A stretch of DNA of 10,531 bases from Rhodospirillaceae bacterium (GTDB lineage: Bacteria; Pseudomonadota; Alphaproteobacteria; MPNO01; UBA2964). Every line of letters begins with the position of its first letter. Positions within the stretch are counted from its first letter, which is position 1. The notes beneath the pieces were generated by a model. It was not told where the DNA came from and made no database searches. It saw nothing but the letters and a program-made list of their open reading frames with translations. Location of the stretch: contig JABJKO010000016.1 of the NCBI GenBank assembly GCA_018660305.1, positions 1-10,531 of the forward strand. Direction: 5' to 3'. The translations under genes were made by a program, and so were the position numbers. Positions 5,850-10,531 of the stretch are shown here, one piece after another.

Positions 5850-8675
5850 ATGGGACTCCGACTTATCCATCGTCCGATTTATATCCTGGCCTGTGTTGGC
5901 AGTGCGGCCCTGCTGGCGGTGTCCGCTGCCAGCGCTGCCAAACCAGCCGGCACCAGCAAAGATTTTTATGAATCCGCTCTAAGCCTCATTGCCAAGGGCG
6001 ACCGCAAGGGCGCTATCATCGAGCTGAAAAATGCGTTGCAGGCCGATCCACAGGATCTTTCGGCGCGCATATTGCTCGGGCGCACCTACCTGGAGATGGA
6101 AAACGGTGCGTCGGCCGCCAAGGAATTGTTGCGGGCCCGGCGGGATGGCGCGCGGGACCGTTTCGTCCTGGTGCCGCTGGGCGAAGCCTATCTGCATCAC
6201 GGACTGTACGGACGCCTGCTCAAGGAAATTCGCGTCGCCGGACAAGATTCCGAAACCGCCGCCCGTATAGAGGTCGTCAGGGGACAGGCACAACTTCGCC
6301 TGCAGAAACTCGAAGAAGCAGAGAAGAGTTTTATCAGAGCGTTGAAGACGCTGCCCGAAGACGAAAAAGCGCTTATCGGCATGGCCCGTCTCAAGCTGGG
6401 GGTCGGCGATTTCTCCGCCGCCAAGCGCTACTTAAAATGGGCGCATGACGCCAATGCGGAAAATTCGGATGTCTGGTATCTGCGCGGGGAAATCGCCCGC
6501 TTGCAAAGGGACAGGGTAGGCGCTCTTGCCGGTTTCAACCGGGCCATAGATTTGGCCCCCGGCTCGACCAAGGCGCTTCTTGGCCGTGCCGGCCTGTTGA
6601 TTGCCCTTGGACAACATGAGGTGGCGGATGCCGATGTCGTTAAAGCGCGAAAGATCAATCCCGGTCTCGCGCGGGCCGCCTATCTGCACTATCTGATCTA
6701 TCAGAACATTGGAGACACCAAGAAAGCAAAAGAGGCACTTACCGAAGCCGATATCATTTTGCAAAGCTTTGCCGGCAACGTGGTCCAGAACCATCCGCCG
6801 ACCATGCTTCTCAGCGGTATCGTCAGTTTCTTCTTGAAGAGGGAAGACGCCGCCTACCAGTATTTGACCCGCTATCTCGAACGGGTGCCCCATCATGACG
6901 GCGCCAGGAAAATTCTGGCTTCCATCGCGTTGAAACGAGGTGAAAACGTCATCGCGTTGCGGCTGCTGGAGCCCATCGCCCCTTATCTGAAAAGTGATGT
7001 GGAGTTTCTCAACCTCTATGGCGATGCGCTGATCCGGTCCCGCCGCCCCGAGGCGGCGGCCAAAACGCTGGCGAGCGCGGCCCGGCATGCCAAGCCCGGA
7101 TCGGTGGCATTGTTCCGAACCGTGACCCTCTACATCAGCGCCGGCCGGGACGGGGAGGCCATCGCTCTTCTTAAAAATGAACTCGCCCATAATCCGCGCG
7201 CCCTCACGCCGGCATTGACTTTGGCGACCACCTATATGCGCCGGAACAGATACGATAAGGCGTTAAAGACCCTCCTGGCGTCGGCCAGACACCATGGGGA
7301 CAGTCCCGCCCTTCATAATTTGACCGGCGGGGCGCATATGGGGGCGAAGAACATCGCGGCGGCACGGGCCAGCTATGAGAAAGCGCTCGAGGCTAACCCG
7401 GATTATTTGCAGGCTCTCTTCAATCTCGCGAAGCTGGAGGGTGCCGCCGGCAATGTCTCCGTTGCCCGTCGGCATTTCGCGACGATCCTCGAAAAGGACC
7501 CGAAGAACGGCGATGTCATGATCACCCTGGCGCGGCTCCATCGCCGGGAAAACGACGTTGCCGGTGCTGTTCGCTGGCTGGACAAAGCCCGTGCTACTTC
7601 CCGCGACCGTGCAAAAGCGACGTTTGACCTGATCAATCTTCATCTTGAAACCGGCAAGACCGACAATGCGCTGATATTGGCGCGGCAGCTTTACCGGGAA
7701 GATCCGGAAAACCTGACCTATCTGTCAGCACTGGGTCGGGCGCAGCTGGGCGCCAAAAAGCCGCAACAGGCGGCACAAACGTTTGTGCAGCTGTCAATTC
7801 GGGCCGTCGAGGTGAAGTCTCTCGACTGGTTGCGCAAAGTTGCCATCTGGCAGCAATGGGCGCGGGATCCCGGCGGCGCCAGGAACTCGTTGGATCGGGC
7901 GCTGGAAATCGATCAAAAATATATCCCGGCACATTTCGAATTGTTTCGGCTCGATCTTGAGGCCGGTAAACTCGACGCGGCGATGATCAGGGCGGACGAG
8001 GTCGCCAGGCTGTTTCCTCAGGCCGCCACCGCCTCGTTGATGAAGGGCGATGTCCATATGCGGCGCAATGAGTTCGCGGACGCCGCACGCGCTTATACCG
8101 GCGCCTTTGCCAGGGCGCCGAGCACATCCCTGGCGACCAAGCTTTATCAGGCACGTCGGGCCACCGGGCAGCGTGCGCTGAGCTTTGCCGTCAATTGGGC
8201 AAAAAAACGCAAAGACGATGCCAATGCGCAGCGCCTTCTCGCCATTGCCTATTCCCATGCCGGCCAGAACGAAAAAGCCGCGCGATTGTTCGAGGGTTTG
8301 TTGAAGAAGACGCCCGATGACGCCGTCCTGCTCAATAATATTGCTCTTCTTTATCAGAAGCTCGGCAATCCCAGGGCCCTCGAGTTCGCCCAGAAGGCGC
8401 TCGACAAGGAGCCCAATCATCCATCCTTCATGGATACCTATGGCTGGTTGCTGGTGCGCCAGGGCGAGGCCGGGAAAGGGCTTCGGATTTTAAGGAATGC
8501 GCGGTTGCGCTCACCTGATTCGCCGGCCATTCGATATCATATTGCGGTGGCGCTGAACGCCCTCGGGCATAAGGCGCAGGCATTGCGCGAAGTACGGGCG
8601 GTCATAGAATCCGGCCAGCTCTTCGATGATGCCGCCGATGCCCGCAAATTGCTCGCGACCCTTTCCGCCCGCTAG
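5850..8675 (+). CDS. prsT: exported TPR-repeat protein, PrsT-like (PEP-CTERM/exosortase system)
   Basis: A 941-residue protein. After a signal peptide (1-29, cleavage near ASA), tetratricopeptide repeats run almost end to end. The first is FYESALSLIAKGDRKGAIIE, followed by the ELKNALQADP helix typical of PrsT. The last part (LLNNIALLYQKLGNPRALEF, then DTYGWLLVRQGE and IRYHIAVALNALG) also matches the C-terminal pattern I know from PrsT, whose usual length is about 900. PrsT accompanies exosortase, EPS-synthesis and PEP-CTERM genes; its exact role is not established. Many homologs are lipoproteins. Here the only early cysteine (C15) lies inside the hydrophobic core, so signal peptidase I export is more likely. 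An upstream in-frame GTG at 5766 would add 28 residues and bury the signal peptide, so I prefer this ATG, although its ribosome site is weak (GTGAG). Its stop overlaps the convergent aminotransferase stop. Family call is strong; the symbol is by resemblance. Confidence 0.8.
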   Translation: MGLRLIHRPIYILACVGSAALLAVSAASAAKPAGTSKDFYESALSLIAKGDRKGAIIELKNALQADPQDLSARILLGRTYLEMENGASAAKELLRARRDGARDRFVLVPLGEAYLHHGLYGRLLKEIRVAGQDSETAARIEVVRGQAQLRLQKLEEAEKSFIRALKTLPEDEKALIGMARLKLGVGDFSAAKRYLKWAHDANAENSDVWYLRGEIARLQRDRVGALAGFNRAIDLAPGSTKALLGRAGLLIALGQHEVADADVVKARKINPGLARAAYLHYLIYQNIGDTKKAKEALTEADIILQSFAGNVVQNHPPTMLLSGIVSFFLKREDAAYQYLTRYLERVPHHDGARKILASIALKRGENVIALRLLEPIAPYLKSDVEFLNLYGDALIRSRRPEAAAKTLASAARHAKPGSVALFRTVTLYISAGRDGEAIALLKNELAHNPRALTPALTLATTYMRRNRYDKALKTLLASARHHGDSPALHNLTGGAHMGAKNIAAARASYEKALEANPDYLQALFNLAKLEGAAGNVSVARRHFATILEKDPKNGDVMITLARLHRRENDVAGAVRWLDKARATSRDRAKATFDLINLHLETGKTDNALILARQLYREDPENLTYLSALGRAQLGAKKPQQAAQTFVQLSIRAVEVKSLDWLRKVAIWQQWARDPGGARNSLDRALEIDQKYIPAHFELFRLDLEAGKLDAAMIRADEVARLFPQAATASLMKGDVHMRRNEFADAARAYTGAFARAPSTSLATKLYQARRATGQRALSFAVNWAKKRKDDANAQRLLAIAYSHAGQNEKAARLFEGLLKKTPDDAVLLNNIALLYQKLGNPRALEFAQKALDKEPNHPSFMDTYGWLLVRQGEAGKGLRILRNARLRSPDSPAIRYHIAVALNALGHKAQALREVRAVIESGQLFDDAADARKLLATLSAR

Positions 8676-9892
8676 CGTTCCCTATTCCCGCCGCGCGCCG
8701 GTATGCCGGTTTCGCGGTGACAGATATCGGCGAGTTTTGCCACGCCGTCGCGGATATCTTTGAGCGTCGGGTTGCCGAAGCACAGCCGCAACTGGTGTTT
8801 TCCGCTTTCCGGATCAGCGCACCACTCCGCGCCGGGATTGAGCGCCACGCCTTCCGCCATGGCGGCCTCGGCAAGGCGCGAGGTGTCAACCACCTCGGGC
8901 AGCGTGACCCATATAAAGATTCCGCCCGTGGGCTCGGAGAATTCGGCATCGGTGCCGAATTCGGCGGACAGGGCTTCCATGATCGCATCGCATTTCTGCT
9001 TGAGCACACCGCGATGCGTCGCCACATGATCATCGAAATGGGTTTGGCAATATTCCGCCAGGACCATCTGTTCGAGTGCCCCGGTTCCCCCATCGTGCTT
9101 CGCCGGGAGCAGGCGTGACAGCACCGCCCAGTCGGCCACGATATAGCCGATGCGCAGGGCCGGGGCGATGGTCTTTGAAAACGACCCGCAATAGATGACC
9201 TGTCCGCCATCATCGAGGGCCCGTATGGCCTTGGGCCGCGCGCCGCTGAATGTCAGCTCGGCGTAGCAATCGTCTTCGAAGATGGGCACTCCGTGGGTCC
9301 GGGCGAGGCCGAGCAATTCAACCCGCCTCTCCTCCGGCATGATGGTACCGGTCGGGTTCTGCACTGTCGGCACGGTGTAGATGTATTTAGGTGTTGTTCC
9401 CTCCGCCTTGAGGCGGTTCAGAATGTCGGAGAGCGCGTCCATCCGGATGCCACCCGCGTCCAGCGGCGCACCGATATAGCGCACGCCGAGACGGTCGAGG
9501 CGCTGTATGGCACCCTGATAGGTCGCCTCCTCGATAATCACCGTATCGCCGGGAGACAGCAGGACGTCATTGACCAGATCCAGCGCCTGCAACGACCCCG
9601 AGACGATGAGGACATCGTCGGCGGATATTTGCATGCCGGTGTTCTGGCCGATCGAGGTCGCGAGAAACGCCCGCAGCGGCTGATAGCCCTGCGGTCCGCT
9701 CGAGAGTCCGTAAGTTGCCAGCGTCTGGCCGTCGCGGGCCAGCACGCTTTGCGACGCCGCGATAAATTCGTCCACCGGGACGGCGCCCGCGTCGTTGTGG
9801 CCCCCGATAAAATTATATCGGGGAAAGCCTGACCAGCGCTGCGCCGGAGCAGGCAGATCGCTGCGAAATAGCGGGGAATAATCGAAAGCCAT
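8672..9892 (-). CDS. PLP-dependent class I/II aminotransferase (LysN/MocR-domain type)
   Basis: A 406-residue fold-type I aminotransferase of the group containing 2-aminoadipate aminotransferase (LysN) and the catalytic half of MocR regulators, but without a GntR DNA-binding domain. YGLSSGPQGYQPLR (61-74) is the substrate-loop signature. QNPTG (178-182) holds the PLP-contacting Asn179. FEDDCY (205-210) supplies Asp207 for the pyridine nitrogen and Tyr210. GSFSKTIAPALRIGY (236-250) carries the Schiff-base Lys240 and the phosphate-binding Arg247. It probably transfers amino groups from an aromatic, branched or 2-aminoadipate-type amino acid to 2-oxoglutarate; the donor is not decided. I chose the ATG at 9892; a TTG at 9937 would add 15 residues without homology or a ribosome site. 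GGTAGG before the ATG is a weak, close Shine-Dalgarno. It is convergent with the TPR gene. Confidence 0.85.
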   Translation of the reverse strand: MAFDYSPLFRSDLPAPAQRWSGFPRYNFIGGHNDAGAVPVDEFIAASQSVLARDGQTLATYGLSSGPQGYQPLRAFLATSIGQNTGMQISADDVLIVSGSLQALDLVNDVLLSPGDTVIIEEATYQGAIQRLDRLGVRYIGAPLDAGGIRMDALSDILNRLKAEGTTPKYIYTVPTVQNPTGTIMPEERRVELLGLARTHGVPIFEDDCYAELTFSGARPKAIRALDDGGQVIYCGSFSKTIAPALRIGYIVADWAVLSRLLPAKHDGGTGALEQMVLAEYCQTHFDDHVATHRGVLKQKCDAIMEALSAEFGTDAEFSEPTGGIFIWVTLPEVVDTSRLAEAAMAEGVALNPGAEWCADPESGKHQLRLCFGNPTLKDIRDGVAKLADICHRETGIPARGGNRER

Positions 9893-9965
9893 GGGCCTAC
9901 CAAACCGTTTAAAAGAGAGCCACAGGGTATGACGCAATCACTTGTTCGCAAAGTGCCTGCAATCC

Positions 9966-10004
9966 GTTGCCATTGGTAACCCTGTTTTTGCTCCCTATGG
10001 AGCA
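9966..10004. promoter_or_regulatory. two inverted repeats in the aminotransferase/Sel1 divergent region
   Basis: GTTGCC-ATT-GGTAAC (9966-9980, one mismatched pair) and the perfect TGCTCC-CTAT-GGAGCA (9989-10004) lie in the 147-bp space between two divergent genes. Their spacing and symmetry suit regulator binding sites. I see no convincing -35/-10 pair for either gene, so the role is a guess from position. Confidence 0.3.
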
Positions 10005-10039
10005 TTGACGCCGGACCCTGCGCGGCCTGAAATGGGGCC

Positions 10040-10531
10040 ATGACAAAAGCGATAATGATCCTGGCGCTGGTCGGGGTGGTGGCGTCCTTTCCCGCCAGGG
10101 GTCCCGCCACCGGCCAGCAGGCGCCGGCGCCGTCCTTGACGGTTCAGCAGCAGACCGATCCGGCCGAGGCGCTCAAGGCATGGTGGCCGCGCGCCCATCG
10201 CGGCGATGCCGAAGCGCAGTATCAGCTCGGAATTCTCTATGGCACCGGCGCCGGGCTGGCGCTTGACCTCACCAAATCGGCAGAGTGGCACAGACGGGCG
10301 GCGGAACAGGGGCATGACAAGGCCCAGGCCATGCTCGGTCTGTTTTACAGCACCGGACAGGGGGTTCCCAAGAATCAGGACGAGGCCATCAAATGGTGGC
10401 GCCAATCCGCGGCCCAGGGCAACGCGGATGGGCGGTTCAATCTCGGCATGGCGTACTGGCGGGGCGAGGGCGTGCCGCAGGATTTCGATAAGGCCGCCGT
10501 GCTTTTTCGCAAGGTGGCGCCGGCCGGCAAC
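10040..10531 (+). CDS. exported Sel1-repeat protein, N-terminal part (cut by window edge)
   Basis: An open frame of 164 codons runs to the right edge without a stop. Residues 1-20 look like a signal peptide (Lys4, hydrophobic 5-17, FPARG), then a Pro/Gln-rich linker (21-40). From about 57 come three 36-residue Sel1-like repeats (57-92, 93-128, 129-164). Each has the A-x-x-x-LG-x-x-Y...G-GV-x-x-D...A-x-x-W pattern, for example QAMLGLFYSTGQGVPKNQDE. Sel1 repeats are TPR-like scaffolds for protein contact, often in envelope or signalling proteins. Export suggests a periplasmic role. The start is the ATG after TGGGGCC; a second ATG at codon 6 is possible. A nearby ATG at 10032 closes at once on TGA. 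It is divergent from the aminotransferase; no functional link is evident. Confidence 0.75.
   Translation, partial: MTKAIMILALVGVVASFPARGPATGQQAPAPSLTVQQQTDPAEALKAWWPRAHRGDAEAQYQLGILYGTGAGLALDLTKSAEWHRRAAEQGHDKAQAMLGLFYSTGQGVPKNQDEAIKWWRQSAAQGNADGRFNLGMAYWRGEGVPQDFDKAAVLFRKVAPAGN

Noticed and set aside
1..10531. CRISPR arrays, insertion sequences, tRNA genes, phage integration sites
   Set aside because: I looked for spaced repeats, transposase-like proteins with terminal repeats and tRNA-like folds and saw none.

Overview
The window is about 10.5 kb of GC-rich, gene-dense chromosome with no tRNA, rRNA, CRISPR, insertion sequence or phage gene that I can see. The gene types suggest a Gram-negative proteobacterium, most likely an alphaproteobacterium: a secreted SNase-like nuclease with an ExoI-type C-terminal tail, FAH-family and ornithine cyclodeaminase-family enzymes, a PEP-CTERM protein and a PrsT-like TPR protein. 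The taxonomic call is inference; no marker gene is present.

Left part (1-4612), small-molecule metabolism. A minus-strand pair encodes an ornithine cyclodeaminase/mu-crystallin family protein followed 15 bp later by an alpha/beta hydrolase that runs off the left edge. Divergent from it is a secreted thermonuclease-family protein. A strong intrinsic terminator follows, and 20 bp after it starts an MFS transporter of the monocarboxylate/oxalate type. The transporter converges on a fumarylacetoacetate hydrolase (FAH)-family enzyme, and the two stop codons share one CTAG. Transporter plus hydrolase suggests uptake and breakdown of an organic acid, but the substrate cannot be read from sequence.

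Centre (4663-8675), the most interesting part. A short secreted protein with a PEP-CTERM-type sorting tail (minus strand) is divergent from a 941-residue exported TPR protein that resembles PrsT, the TPR protein of the exosortase/PEP-CTERM system. The 364-bp region between them holds a full-consensus sigma-54 promoter (TTGGCACG-N4-TTGCA) aimed at the PEP-CTERM gene. Further upstream lie two copies of GTAAAA-N4-CCGAC exactly 52 bp apart (about five helical turns), where enhancer sites for a sigma-54 activator would be expected. This fits the known control of PEP-CTERM genes by RpoN and the PrsK/PrsR two-component system. No exosortase or prsK/prsR gene lies in the window.

Right part (8672-10531). 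A PLP-dependent class I/II aminotransferase (minus strand) converges on the TPR gene, again with stop codons sharing CTAG. Divergent from it is an exported Sel1-repeat protein cut by the right edge.
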